Assembly (NCBI GenBank): GCA_029237695.1
Contig: CM055272.1
Span: forward strand, 19,038,793 to 19,102,792
DNA from: Conchocele bisecta
Lineage: Eukaryota; Mollusca; Bivalvia; Lucinida; Thyasiridae
Length of the DNA stretch: 64,000 bases
Direction of reading: 5' to 3'
The translations under genes were made by a program, and so were the position numbers. The notes beneath the pieces are model-generated. The model made no database searches. It saw nothing but the letters and a program-made list of their open reading frames with translations, and was not told the origin of the DNA. Position 1 is the first letter of the stretch; every line of letters begins with the position of its first letter. Below are positions 54,312-64,000 of the stretch, in pieces.

Positions 54312-54533
54312 TTTGTGGCTGTGTCTGGAGAAATGGGGCTTATGGGATGTGTAGCTCCTGTGTAGCTCCTGATCAAATACATGTAGCGCACTGCTGTAGC
54401 CTGATAATGACATGTATTGCTTGCTAAAAGCATAGCTGGAGTTTCATTGATGGAAATGGCGAACAGAGCAGATCCTGACTGTGCAGGCTGATCTGGATCT
54501 ACATTGGTCGCAAAACCAACAAGCCCCATCTGG
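54312..54533. mobile_element. GTGACTGGAGAAAT-family element
   Basis: The left end gtgtctggagaaatggggct and right end aaaaccaacaagccccatct are inverted. tgtgtagctcct is repeated near the left end. Confidence 0.7.
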
Positions 54534-54631
54534 GAAACACTATACACCCGGCTCTAGGATGTCATCCCATATCGCATCGTCGATGATCCCCCATCCCCCC
54601 CCCCCCTCCCGATATTGATTTCGAAAAAAAG

Positions 54632-54760
54632 CCATATTTCCGGTAAATCCCGTCGAAAGTGGACACAAAATTCAGAGTTCAAGCGGAATAGAATTCCGCA
54701 TGAGCTCTGAATTTTGTGTCAACTTTCGATGTCATTTACTGAAAGTATGACTGATTTTTT
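54632..54760. repeat. Hairpin with cgaaagtggacacaaaattc arms
   Basis: The stem continues as agagttcaagcggaatagaa with its complement. It lies in a diverged repeat related to 51300-51420. Confidence 0.7.
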
Positions 54761-54805
54761 AAACCAATACCGGCGAAATACGGTAATGCGATAGGGGGGA
54801 GGGTG

Positions 54806-55026
54806 ACACGCCATGTGATTTTGTGCCTAAAAGAACATGTGCGATTTTTCATGAAATATATTTACAGAAACCGTGCTATTTTCTGAAAAAATGACGTCGA
54901 AAGATGACGAAATTGTCATCGCAATTCCGCATTTGCAATGATAATTTTATCAACTTTCGACGTAATGTATGGAAACTTTCCTAAATTGTGTGAATATGTT
55001 CTTAGGTACAAAATCACATGGCGTGT
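54806..55026. mobile_element. MITE with ACACGCCATGTGATTTTG ends, copy 2
   Basis: Both ends are complete and the inner arms are mirrored around tgacgtcgaaag / ctttcgacgt. A single right end (gcacaaaatcacatggcgtg) recurs at 55083-55113. Confidence 0.82.
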
Positions 55027-55113
55027 ATCATATATAACGCTCCAGAACCATTCCGTCAGGTCATCTAATTCAAAGTTCACATGTTATTAGGCACAAAATC
55101 ACATGGCGTGTCT

Positions 55114-55950
55114 CGAGTCTAGTGCTCTATAACAATTGCGCCAGGTCATCTACTTCAAAGTCACTCTCGCACACTAATATCTCTCCATTTAGTCAATCAA
55201 ACCGAGTGCATGGCGTCGATTTCCATCGTGTATACGATGTACTTGACCGTGGAAGTGACAGAGTGTCTATTGTTATTTGGTACACGATCTGACAAAACCG
55301 GGCTTAATTGTTGGGCTGTGTTTGGAGAAATAGGGTCTAGGAAAGAGGCAGGCAACTGATTTCCCATAGACCCACATTCACACAAACATGACAATCGCAA
55401 ACTACCTGCGGCAAAATCAATTGTGTTACTTCCATTCCTGGAGTCGGTGACGACCCAAGACGGTTCTAGATACATGTTACATGCCAAACACTGGGGGGGG
55501 GGGTCATCCGGGTTGATTTCCAAGAGTTATTTCCGCTTTTTTGACGGAACCGTCTACTTTCACGTTCGAAATCTCTATCTCACCCACATCAAGTTGCACA
55601 CAGAAAAATAAATTTAACCTGCCTGTGTAGTGCATGCAAATAATATAATAACATGTTTGGCACAGACATACCTTTCATGCAGCATCTATTTTATTTATCT
55701 CTCTGTCATATATGATAATAACAAGCAATGCCATTGTCCTGAGACTAACTCCTTGTTGCTAAGCTGTACCAGGACTGGTTTACGGTCACATTATTTATTG
55801 GCCGACTGGTTCCTATATGGCTTCTCAATATGCACCGCTGCGGCCATAGGCATTCGACGTGTTTGTGCTTTCATCGGTATTGCTATCCCGACTCAAAGTT
55901 TCTTCCCACCGGTAAAAAATTGAGTCAGGCAGATGGAGCGGAATACAAAT
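55114..55950. other. No supported gene
   Basis: Frames of 62-108 codons occur (55197-55523 minus, 55423-55611 plus, 55630-55923 plus). None shows a domain, and a G run near 55493 breaks the sequence. I see no repeat structure. Confidence 0.4.
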
Positions 55951-56187
55951 TGAAAACAGAAAATCCTCTTTATGTAACTAGAAGATGAATATCATTTTGT
56001 ATTGGAATGTCCCATGTACACTGATGTAAGAAAGACACTTACACATAAATACTATTGGAAACGACCAAACATGATAAGATTTACTGAATTGGTAAAGTCT
56101 GAAAACTCCGAAACAGTACTCAAGCTAGCAATATATATATTCAAAGCCTTTAAGATATTAAGGAATGACAACCTGTATATCCATTAA
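55951..56187 (+). pseudogene. Non-LTR retrotransposon ORF2 C-terminal fragment
   Basis: The frame from 55981 reads EDEYHFVLECPMYTDVR followed by HKYYWKRPNMIRFTEL and ends KAFKILRNDNLYIH before TAA. The ED-E-HF-x-x-ECP pattern, with a Cys pair (SLCN) just upstream in another frame, is the zinc-knuckle-like tail common in invertebrate LINE ORF2 proteins. The rest of the LINE is absent, as is usual for 5'-truncated insertions, and a frameshift lies near 55978. Confidence 0.72.
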
Positions 56188-56537
56188 CATCATGACCTTC
56201 TCCCAAACAAATATATTTATATTATATTTGTATTATTTTGTTAAAACCAAAAATAGCGTAGCTATGTAAAACACAGAAAGTCGTAAGTTTAAATCCCGCT
56301 ATAGAGTTTGAAAATATATTTCATAGTAGAATAATTCCTTACCACTGGTCTGTCGGACCATGCTTTAAATTATGGTCCCGTCACTATATGTCATTAGCCG
56401 TTGCTGGGACGTAATTCGCAATCACTTTCACTTTGATATTATTGTGTTCTGAATTTCATTCTATCAAAACTATTAGTACTAATCATGCAGTGGGTGTATA
56501 TATGAGAATTATATATATTGTATAACTTTATAAACCA
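56188..56537. other. AT-rich, no gene
   Basis: Presumably the 3' flank of the LINE fragment. No A-tail and no recognised repeat were found. Confidence 0.4.
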
Positions 56538-56848
56538 GGTGCGGATCCAGGCGGGGGCATGTCGTGTCCGGCGCACGCCCCCTCTAAAATTGGTCGAATT
56601 TAGATTTTAACCATTTTTTAGTGGAAAAGATCTGATTATTTCCGTATTTTTCACTCAAAGTGTATGTTGTTACCACTCAGTTGAACCGTCTTGCCGAGAC
56701 GGTTCAACTGAGTGGTAGCAACATATACTTGTGATGAGAAATAAGAAAGAATGCAGAAAATAATACGAATTTTATTAAAGTTGACGATCATATATGTCTG
56801 ATTTGAAATCCACGCCCCCTCTAGACATCAATCCTGGATCCGCCCGTG
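56538..56848. mobile_element. Element with ggtgcggatccaggcg ends, carrying hairpin Q2
   Basis: The ends gcggatccaggcgggggcat and atcctggatccgcccgt are inverted, and cacgccccctct occurs near both ends. The hairpin at 56658-56730 sits in its middle. Confidence 0.6.
56658..56730. repeat. Hairpin with aagtgtatgttgttaccact arms, copy Q2
   Basis: The single-core version of the hairpin at 21598. Arms gttgaaccgtcttgc and complement; the right flank tgatgagaaataag is shared with Q1. Confidence 0.85.
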
Positions 56849-57149
56849 TTAACAGTAAAGTATGTATACTTGCTATACACTATTGTTACATATGAGACGC
56901 CGGCGGACAAATAGCTATTCGCATATATCACAACGTTTACAATAGTGTTGATATTTATAATACAAATCTATATCAACATACATAATTTAGTGACGCAGGT
57001 AACGCATTTATGACTGACGAACAGCATATGCCCTGATCAGACAACGCGGCTGCGCAGAATGACCTGATCATAGCATGGTCGGTTATGCCACACAACTACA
57101 TGTATCTACAGTCATCCGGTTGTCCATATATGCAGGTAGTACGATTGTC

Positions 57150-57245
57150 GTTTGTCTATTACATAGGCGTAGGAGCGGGGGGGAGGAGGCAGGCCCCACC
57201 CCCCCCCCAATATTGAGAGTGGGGGGGGGGGCAGAGTATGTTTTG
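57150..57245. repeat. G/C-homopolymer repeat (cataggcgtaggagcggggg)
   Basis: Runs of G, then C, then G flank caatattg. The same ccaataattg and cgctcctccgtctatgta words lie in complement at 61215-61265, so it is a dispersed repeat end. Confidence 0.65.
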
Positions 57246-58335
57246 GCCCCTCCAATAATTGCACGAAATTGTGTGTATGTATCGTCATTTATACTGTTCA
57301 TATATACATATGAGACAATGTCAAGCTAGAGTTAGTGAACAATTTCACCCTTAGTTCGTGCGACAGTTATTTTTATCATGCATAGACTGACACATGAGAG
57401 TAAGCGTTTACTGGAAGTATGTTGGTGCCGCGCAAAATAAGTGCGGGTTTTACACAGACATGTAGATCTCTACAACAACAACAGTAAAGTTTCTGTGAAA
57501 TTATAGTTTGATTTTCGATCAATTTTAGGCCTATGCTTTTTACAAATCTTAGTTGCAGCCAAATTTGTAGTAAGTAATTACTTAGACTATTTTCATGCAA
57601 GATAACATATGACAAGGATGGATTATCCGACGGATGCGAAGTCACGTGGGGATAATGTAATGTACTGGGATATAAACGCAATATACGTTGAATGGGCGTT
57701 TCCATTATGAATTTAAGGACAATGTAAATATTATGAATTTGACGTGGTCAAGCAGTCACGTCTGGAGACATTTCTTGTCTGGACCATCTTAACCCTTAGA
57801 CCACTACGCACAACAATTATATCTTGCCTTATTTCTCAGTAAAAACGTATTTTGACAGCACTTTGCATGTTGTAATTTATTCTAAAGTGCTGTTAAAGCA
57901 TGGTGATAGAACTGTAAAATAAACAACAGACGACAAAAAATTAAGATAGCGGTATAAGGGTTAAGTTGATTAGCGTATGCAATATTTTAACAAAACTTCA
58001 CACACACATACAAGATAATAAGTCAAAGGTGTGTCGCACGCAAGAATGACTATTCTAGCATCGCTAATTTGGATAATTTCATTGCTATTTTTTTAGTTAT
58101 CATTCTTTTTTCTTTTCTTTTTTTATTTCTTGTCCGGAGCATAACTTGAATATCGTATAGAATATTTAAAAAAAAAACTTCACACATAGATATCGTGACA
58201 AAGATGTGAGATTTCTCTTTTGGAGTTATGTCCATTTGTTTCTTTTTACATAGGATGTTTACAGCCTGTGTTATAGTTTCGTTCGTGTGGAACCAGATCA
58301 AAGGACTACTTTTTGTGGAGATTCAGATGAATATT
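57246..58335. other. No gene; one array-type unit
   Basis: About 57800-57945 resembles a unit of the 6805 array (gtgctgttaaagcatg, caacagacgac). Two copies of a tcgtatagaatatt / aaaacttcacaca phrase lie near 57980 and 58150. No coding domain was recognised. Confidence 0.5.
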
Positions 58336-58339
58336 TTCA

Positions 58340-58940
58340 ACGACCTGTTTTTAGCTCGCCTGCACGAAGTGCAGAAGAGCTTATGGCATACCCCCGGCGT
58401 CGTCGGCGTCAGCGTCCACAAACTTAACGTTGGGGTAAATGTCTTATAACTTCTGTTTCCTTTCATGTAACACCTTGATATTTCATACATGCATTCCTCA
58501 GATGACCCTCTATCATGCTGTAGCAAATCCATGACCCAGCACTCGACCCTTACCCCAAGTCACGGGCACAAACTTAGCACATTCATAAACTTAACGTTGG
58601 GGTAAATGTCTTATAAGATCTGTTTCCTTTCATGGAACGCCTTGATATTTCATACATGCATTCCTCAGATGACCCTCTATCACGCTGTAGCAAATCCACA
58701 ACCCACCACCCAACCCTTATCACAAGGTCAAGGTCGCAAACTTAGCATGTTCATAAACTTAGCGTTGCGGTAAATGTTGTGCAACTTCTGTTTATTTAAA
58801 GGGAACGCCTTCATAGTTTATACATGCATTCATCTGATGATACTCTACGTGCTATAGCAAATCCATGACACACCGCCCACCCCTTACCCCAAAGTCAAGG
58901 TCACAAACTTAGCACATTCATAAACTTAACGTTGGAATAA
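58340..58940 (+). repeat. ~165-bp tandem repeat, about 3.5 copies
   Basis: Units run from aaacttaacgttggggtaaa through catacatgcattcctcagat to caaacttagcacattcat. The first unit follows tagctcgcctgcacgaagtg and cttatggcataccc, words of a repeat I recall from molluscan genomes. Confidence 0.85.
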
Positions 58941-60603
58941 CATATATGTGAATACTGCCTTGTTACTGTATCCTATGCGGAACATGGAGTGGCCAAGTCG
59001 GCCATCTTTGTGTGTTCGAGCCATCAGCCAGTTTCACCTGTTCTGTCGTTTGACAAAGAACTCAAAAATTGAAGTAGAACGTATGGTATAATGTAGCTAA
59101 TCACATGTAGAAAAGCCAGGAGATCAGTAGAAAAGCCAGGAGATCAGACTCCTATCAATTATATTATACCAAATTGTAAAATATGTCAGTTTTCTGGACA
59201 GGTTTGTGCCTGTGTTTTTAAAAACATGAACCACCATTATAAATACCCTCATACACAGAAAATAGTACAGTGTATCAATTTTACCTGGCTAGCCAACCAC
59301 ACAACACATACCATATACACCCACAGGTTGAAGTAACGGACCGAGGTCTATAAATACATTAAATATGCATAAAAGTGTAAATAAATGGAGAAAAATATTA
59401 TATATGGAGTTAAAAAAAAAAATAGCTTTTTTTTTTCTTCATTTAGGCTATTGATGCTTTTAGGCATATTTAATGTATTTATAGACCTCGGTCCGTTACT
59501 TCAACGTTTGTATATACCCACAAAACACACACCATATATACATGTACCCACTACTGTACTCTGTTATTAGCTATCAAATCCATTGATATGTAAGCAGTTA
59601 CCTGAGTGTTTTGTCCCTGGTGTCTACTCACCTACTATGCGAGTAGATATGGCTTTACCTATGTATAATGTGTACACTAACAATAGCCTGTGCATCAGAT
59701 TGAACAAAATTATTTTGAGATTGATGGGAGAAATGCTCAGATATCTCGTCTTTTGTACAGTTTGCTGGCATTATATTTATAGCTTGGCGTTGTCACATCT
59801 GTCTATTATGTATTGCAGCATATTTTACTTGGTTTACTGTCATATTATTTACTGTATGTGTCAAACGCACAATGTAGTGAAACTGTACGATGGCTTGTAC
59901 ATACAAAGATGGCGGAGATGGCAACTCAATGCTCCATATAGTATACAGTACAAGACAATATTCACATATGTAATATTCATATTCATGCAATACATAATAC
60001 ACATATGACAACGGCAAGCTATAAATATTATGCCAGCAAATTATACAAAAGACGATATATCTGAATAAATGTTGATGTGTAAACTTCTCAATCTGATGCG
60101 CAATCTATATTATTGTACATGCTACCATAGGTAAAGACATATTTACTTGCATAGTAGATGAGTAGACACCTGGGACAATACACTCAGGTAACTGCCGACA
60201 TGTCACTGGATTGTATAGCTAATAACAGAGTACAGTAGTGGGTATATATGGTATGTGTTGTGTGGTTTGCCAGGTAAAAGTGATACACTGTGCGATTTTC
60301 TGTGTATGAGTTATTTATAATGGTGGTTCATGTTGTAAAAAAACACAGGCACAAACCTGTCCAGAAAACTGACATATTTTACAGTTTGGTATAATATAAT
60401 TGATAGGCGTCCGTTCTTCTGGCTTTTCTACATGTGATTAGCTACATTATATCATATGTTCTACTTCACATTTGAGTTCTTTGTCAAACGGCAGAACAGG
60501 TGAAACTGGCTGATGGCTGGAACACACAAATATGGCCGATTTGGCCACTCCATGTGCCGTATAGGATACAGTAACGAGGCAGTATACACATATATGTTAT
60601 ACA
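58937..60603. mobile_element. 1.7-kb long inverted repeat
   Basis: The left arm (from ataacatatatgtg) pairs with the right arm (ending cacatatatgttat). The arms are about 620-650 bp after removing a nested hairpin from the left one. About 200 bp of unpaired spacer lie near 59800-60000. Open frames inside, including 59583-60008, show no domain. It may be a non-autonomous long-TIR element; no target duplication was recognised. Confidence 0.75.
59327..59515. mobile_element. Palindromic MITE in the left arm
   Basis: The TIRs gttgaagtaacggaccgagg extend over about 42 bp and are complemented at the right. The right arm of the host inverted repeat lacks it, so it inserted after that repeat formed. 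Confidence 0.8.
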
Positions 60604-61620
60604 TATATTCTATCATATTTAAGAAGCAATTATCTTTGAATCAAGCGATGATCATGTATATAACGGGTCCTCAAAGTTTTGTACCTATCAATTTGGCAGG
60701 TTTTTCTAGCAGGATTGCTGTTCAAACGCTAATCAAAATAGAATAACGTATCATTGTCACAACACATCTCACTCGGGCACCAATTCATTACAACGTACCC
60801 TCTCGGTATGTCATACATTGACCAATGTCACCAACGTTTATTAATCCAATATGCATCGTTAGAGGGAATTACAAACAGTGTATGTATGTAACTGATAATG
60901 TGTATAACATCATCGGTATTTTACAAAATAAAAAAGCTTATCTTCTATGTATTTTTGGAGTGTAAGTGTAAGCTGACCATTTTTACGCCTTATCTTATTA
61001 CGTGTAATGGGTTATGTAAAATTGTACTCTGTATTTCTGGTTACATGTTACGCTATTATAAGGGCATAACATAAAACTAACACAATGCGGTATATTTAAT
61101 TGCATCACTACATCATGTATATCTTTGCTAATATACATGTAGTACAGGACAGTGCACTGTAGCATATTAAGCAAATACATACCGAACATATATAATTTTA
61201 CATGTAGCAAAATAGTTAGGCCCCCACCCCCCCCAATAATTGAAACGCTCCTCCGTCTATGTATTATGTCTGCTATCTTTGTCACATGTACTTGTTGAAA
61301 ATGTATTTTGTACTACTTCATGGGCCATATGGTTTAAAAGTGTTCAATAATACAAACATATTGGTATTCGCTATAATTGAACGGAGCTGAAGACATTACA
61401 ATGATTACCTCCCTTCCCTGAAGATTAAATAACGCCATTTTCTTTGTTGTTCAACATAATCATGATAATTATACCGATGAAAGCCGAAACAGGCCGAATG
61501 CATGTGGTTGCGGCTAAATCTTTTGATCTTAGCAGCGTGTTAAGTTCATGAGGTCACTGTCTAGAGTTGGATGGCACACTTCCTCCGCGTGTTAACGATG
61601 CGACCACTGACCAGCGTTTG
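60604..61620. other. No gene
   Basis: AT-rich, with a C run near 61222-61235 belonging to the repeat also seen at 57150, and the tail words ataccgatgaaagccgaaac near 61473. Nothing coding was recognised. Confidence 0.5.
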
Positions 61621-61838
61621 TTAAAGGTACATGCCCACGCAGTAGGCACAAAATGTTCTTTATAGGAATTAAATAAGTGTATAATTATGTCACTATTCCA
61701 CCAGTTCTAAACATTACGAGTGCCCGCTATACAAATATAATCATTTATTAATTATCAATTTACTGTTAGCGACGCGCGGCGGTAACAGTCTATTTTGATA
61801 ATGTGCGGGGACGACGACTTTAACATCACGGCTTGCGG

Positions 61839-61850
61839 TGCGCATGCGCA
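61839..61850. promoter_or_regulatory. NRF-1-type site TGCGCATGCGCA
   Basis: A perfect palindromic match to the known NRF-1 consensus, typical of CpG-rich animal promoters, 52 bp upstream of the ATG at 61902. Confidence 0.6.
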
Positions 61851-61901
61851 GTATACTACGCGCGCCAGTCGGCTTCCCAATGTGTAAACAAGAAAATCAA
61901 C

Positions 61902-62121
61902 ATGTCGAAACGTCCAGGACGGAAATTGTATGAAACGGCGTCGGCCAAAAAAAGGCGAAATGTCTGAGGGACAGGCAGTACAGAGAGAGAGAGATATAGT
62001 GGTTAATATTGGCGACCAAATCACCAAATGGAACGAGTTACGTGAAGATTTAGATTTGGACTCCGAACAGAGATTTTTCTTCACAACTTCCGATACTTCA
62101 CTGCGCATGTCAAAGATGTGA
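61902..62121 (+). pseudogene. Exon-like fragment: basic N-terminus plus Trp-containing helix
   Basis: The ATG at 61902 begins MSKRPGRKLYETASAKKRR. After a frame change at the A run near 61945, the alternative frame continues SEGQAVQRERDIVVNIGDQI, then TKWNELREDLDLDSEQRF, and soon reaches a stop. A lysine/arginine-rich start followed by a W-x-x-LR-x-x-L-x-L helix resembles the first exon of uncharacterised animal proteins, often with zinc fingers, by my recollection only. The frameshift means this copy is not coding. Confidence 0.5.
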
Positions 62122-62416
62122 TATGATTGACCGCGTCACGTGACGCGTATTGGTAAAAATAGCACAAGGTCGGAAAATACCCTTTCTGGTCGCGGCATAT
62201 AAAATGCGATTTAACACCAATTAACACGCGCCGTAATTAAAAAATAACTCGTTAGTGGGTAAACAAATGGCTCATATAAGGCATGACAGAAAATGAAAAG
62301 TACACTAGTAGTACAGTGTAACCTGCTGCGTGGGCATGTACCTTTAAATGACAGACTAACACCTATTGTAATCAAAGTACTGAAAGTACTGAACATAGGG
62401 TACTACAAGATTAAAC

Positions 62417-62417
<1 letters not shown>

Positions 62418-62450
<33 letters not shown>
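62418..62450 (+). repeat. GATT microsatellite
   Basis: About eight repeats of gatt. Confidence 0.9.
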
Positions 62451-62479
62451 TTTGGTGTTGCAGTTTCATTAACCCTTAA

Positions 62480-62985
62480 AGGTACGTGCCCACTCAGTAG
62501 GTACAAACTGTTCTTTACATCAGAGACATCATCTGAGACATTTCCTGGCAAAATAAACATTCATGCGCCATTATCCCACGTACTGATTGGCATGATTATA
62601 CATTTTATATCAGACGTAAATTTACACACTGATATCAGGGGCGATAACCGTGTTTGCTTAAAATGTTAACGGACATTACTGTTTATAATATCTGTATTTA
62701 TTTTCTGATGTGCAATGATCATACTTTAAAATGTGTCTAAAATATTATTTTTTTCAGGTGACGCATTTCTTTAGTATAAATAATAAAAAAATATCATGCC
62801 TCATTTGCATATGAAAATAGCCTGATACCACCGCGCGTCATTATCAGTAAAATAAATATTGCTAAATGATTATATCTGTATAGCGGGCACTTGTAACGTT
62901 TAGAACTGGTGGAATAGTGACACAGTTATACACTTATTTAATTCCTATAAATGACATTTTGGGCTTACTGAGTGGGCATGTACCT
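62480..62985. mobile_element. TTAA MITE, copy M8
   Basis: It begins AGGTACGTGCCCACTCAGTA, ends gagtgggcatgtacct, and is bracketed by TTAA. It is 506 bp and colinear with M1 and M4. Confidence 0.9.
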
Positions 62986-62997
62986 TTAAAGCGCTGG

Positions 62998-63150
62998 AAA
63001 CGACAATTGTCGTCTGCTGTTTAAAATATGTTTATATTTCCTCCCCAAAAACATACCGAGACGATTCTACTGCGCTGCCAAAACAGGTTTTTAAAGAGAT
63101 TAAAATATACAAAATGAGCAGAGAGCAATTTTCTTTTTCAGCGTTTTAAT
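62998..63150. repeat. Single unit related to the 6805 array
   Basis: acaattgtcgtctgctgttt and gattctactgcgctgcc are words of that array unit. It is isolated here. Confidence 0.6.
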
Positions 63151-63252
63151 GGTTAAGGGGTAAACTATTGATATGGCACAACTACAGTATGCACTGCTAC
63201 AGTATGTACCAAAACATTCAACAACATTACAGATTATGCATAGCAATATCAG

Positions 63253-64000
63253 AATGAAAAGTCATGCAGAGCATGATGTTATTAGCCGATCAAATCAGGG
63301 TAAAGTGCATCGAACATATGTAGGTGTCTCTGGTAACATTGTCAATGGTAAACTATTTTCGACCACAGTTCTGTACCCAGCGTTGACATTTTTCTCGATT
63401 TTGTGCAGGTTTTGGAAACCCGTTCCCAAATCCATCCAATAGCAGCAATGCCATAGCAGCAATGTTTTGTTGTCACCATTATGTTGCGAATATTCCAGCG
63501 TAACACCTGTACTGTATGCTCTATTTATCTACAAATTACACTCCGCAATACACAAAGTTGTAGTCACTGTGTGTTTGTCCAAATTCTGTGGCAGCACGCG
63601 AGTGGGCGGAGCTACCAGGGCTATATATATCTAGCGGTTACAGTGTCATCTAAAAATAGACGCAAGCTCCTGCGTATTCAGGCACATGCCCAGATTGGCC
63701 TAATGTGCCCCATCCGTGATTTTTTCGCGATGTCGGGCGCAAGACAATCAATAATTTGCGGCATTGACAATAATTAAGGGGGATTGCCGCAGTCGCGCGT
63801 GCTGGATGCATCCCTGCCACTCCTGCATGATACGTAAAACAAATCAAAGTTGGCTATGAAGGGCAATTCTTCGTTTTGATTGGTGGAAAATTTTGTGAAT
63901 ATTAACTAGCGTCAAATGACGCGCATACGCGATCCAATGGGATAAACCCGAGATGCTGGGATAAACCCGAAAATGCTGGGGTTGCTAGTAAGGAGATTTT
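63253..64000 (-). mobile_element. THAP-exon-bearing MITE, truncated by the window end
   Basis: It begins atgaaaagtcatgcagagca with gatgttattagccgatcaaa, then runs into the complemented THAP exon (gcatcgaacatatgtaggtg ... caaaacattgctgc on the other strand). It shares 63660-64000 with 22200-22540 of the other derivative. The orientation is that of the larger THAP element. The remaining end, by comparison roughly 400 bp, lies beyond the window. Confidence 0.82.

Larger units (their letters stand above)
61625..62343. mobile_element. TTAA MITE, copy M7, carrying a promoter/exon-like insert
   Basis: It begins AGGTACATGCCCACGCAGTA, ends gcgtgggcatgtacct, and is bracketed by TTAA. Only the first 180 bp or so and the last 80 bp match the other copies. 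The middle (about 61800-62260) is different, richer in GC and CpG, and contains a strong NRF-1-type site followed by a coding-looking stretch. It may be an acquired host fragment or a relic of the autonomous element's own gene. Confidence 0.82.

Noticed and set aside
58340..58940. Identifying the ~165-bp tandem repeat as a named bivalve satellite
   Set aside because: Only the unit length is similar; I cannot compare sequences from memory reliably.
59583..60008. 141-codon frame, the longest in the last 10 kb
   Set aside because: It lies across the arm and spacer of the long inverted repeat, has no recognised motif, and has runs of Cys/Tyr typical of AT-rich DNA.

Overview
This window looks like intergenic DNA from a marine invertebrate, most likely a bivalve mollusc. 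It is AT-rich, contains no recognisable host gene, and is packed with nested DNA transposons, short inverted-repeat elements, hairpins, minisatellites and tRNA-derived SINE heads. The bivalve assignment rests on the style of the repeats and the mix of transposon classes. No database search was possible, so it is an inference.

Four larger mobile elements anchor the annotation. (1) At 10348-14925 there is a 4.6 kb Polinton/Maverick derivative. It has inverted arms of about 1.65 kb, a perfect 6-bp target duplication (GTCCGC), and a dead integrase whose two halves face opposite ways. Its left arm holds a 208-bp solo LTR with its own 5-bp duplication. (2) At about 16046-20475 there is a THAP-DDE transposon (IS5/Harbinger-like, ISL2EU type). 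Its 430-codon transposase ORF still carries a complete D, D, E triad. Two non-autonomous relatives (21793-22962 and 63253 to the window end) keep the THAP exon but lack the transposase core. (3) At 32396-36329 there is an Academ-like element. It has TIRs of about 340 bp, a 3-bp duplication (AGA), and a pseudogene with an XPG/PIN-like nuclease domain and a Cys-rich tail. (4) A 2.2 kb composite unit that includes the tail of a LINE ORF2 occurs as two inverted copies (23596-25830 and 48961-51138).

The rest consists of short families recognised because they recur within the window. TTAA-flanked elements with AGGTACATGCCCACTCAG ends occur at least eight times. Others are a 5-bp-duplication MITE (three copies), a GGGCCCGTTTCACTAAACTT-ended MITE (about seven copies), a roughly 200-250 bp element with GTGACTGGAGAAAT ends, and many near-perfect hairpins. 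The most unusual group is a set of foldback elements whose arms are arrays of short tandem repeats. Three unrelated array sequences share TAYGGA-type ends and 6-bp target duplications.

Region by region: 0-9 kb holds MITEs, hairpins and a tandem array. 10-15 kb is the Polinton derivative and a GC-rich island. 16-23 kb holds the THAP transposon and its deletion derivative. 23-32 kb holds the first composite unit, MITEs and minisatellites. 32-36 kb is the Academ-like element. 37-48 kb and 51-55 kb hold MITEs and foldbacks, with the second composite unit between them. 55-64 kb holds a LINE tail, tandem repeats, a 1.7 kb inverted repeat, a TTAA element carrying a promoter-like and exon-like insert, and the second THAP-derived MITE. 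Nothing here forms a cellular pathway. The functional story is transposon nesting, decay and non-autonomous amplification.
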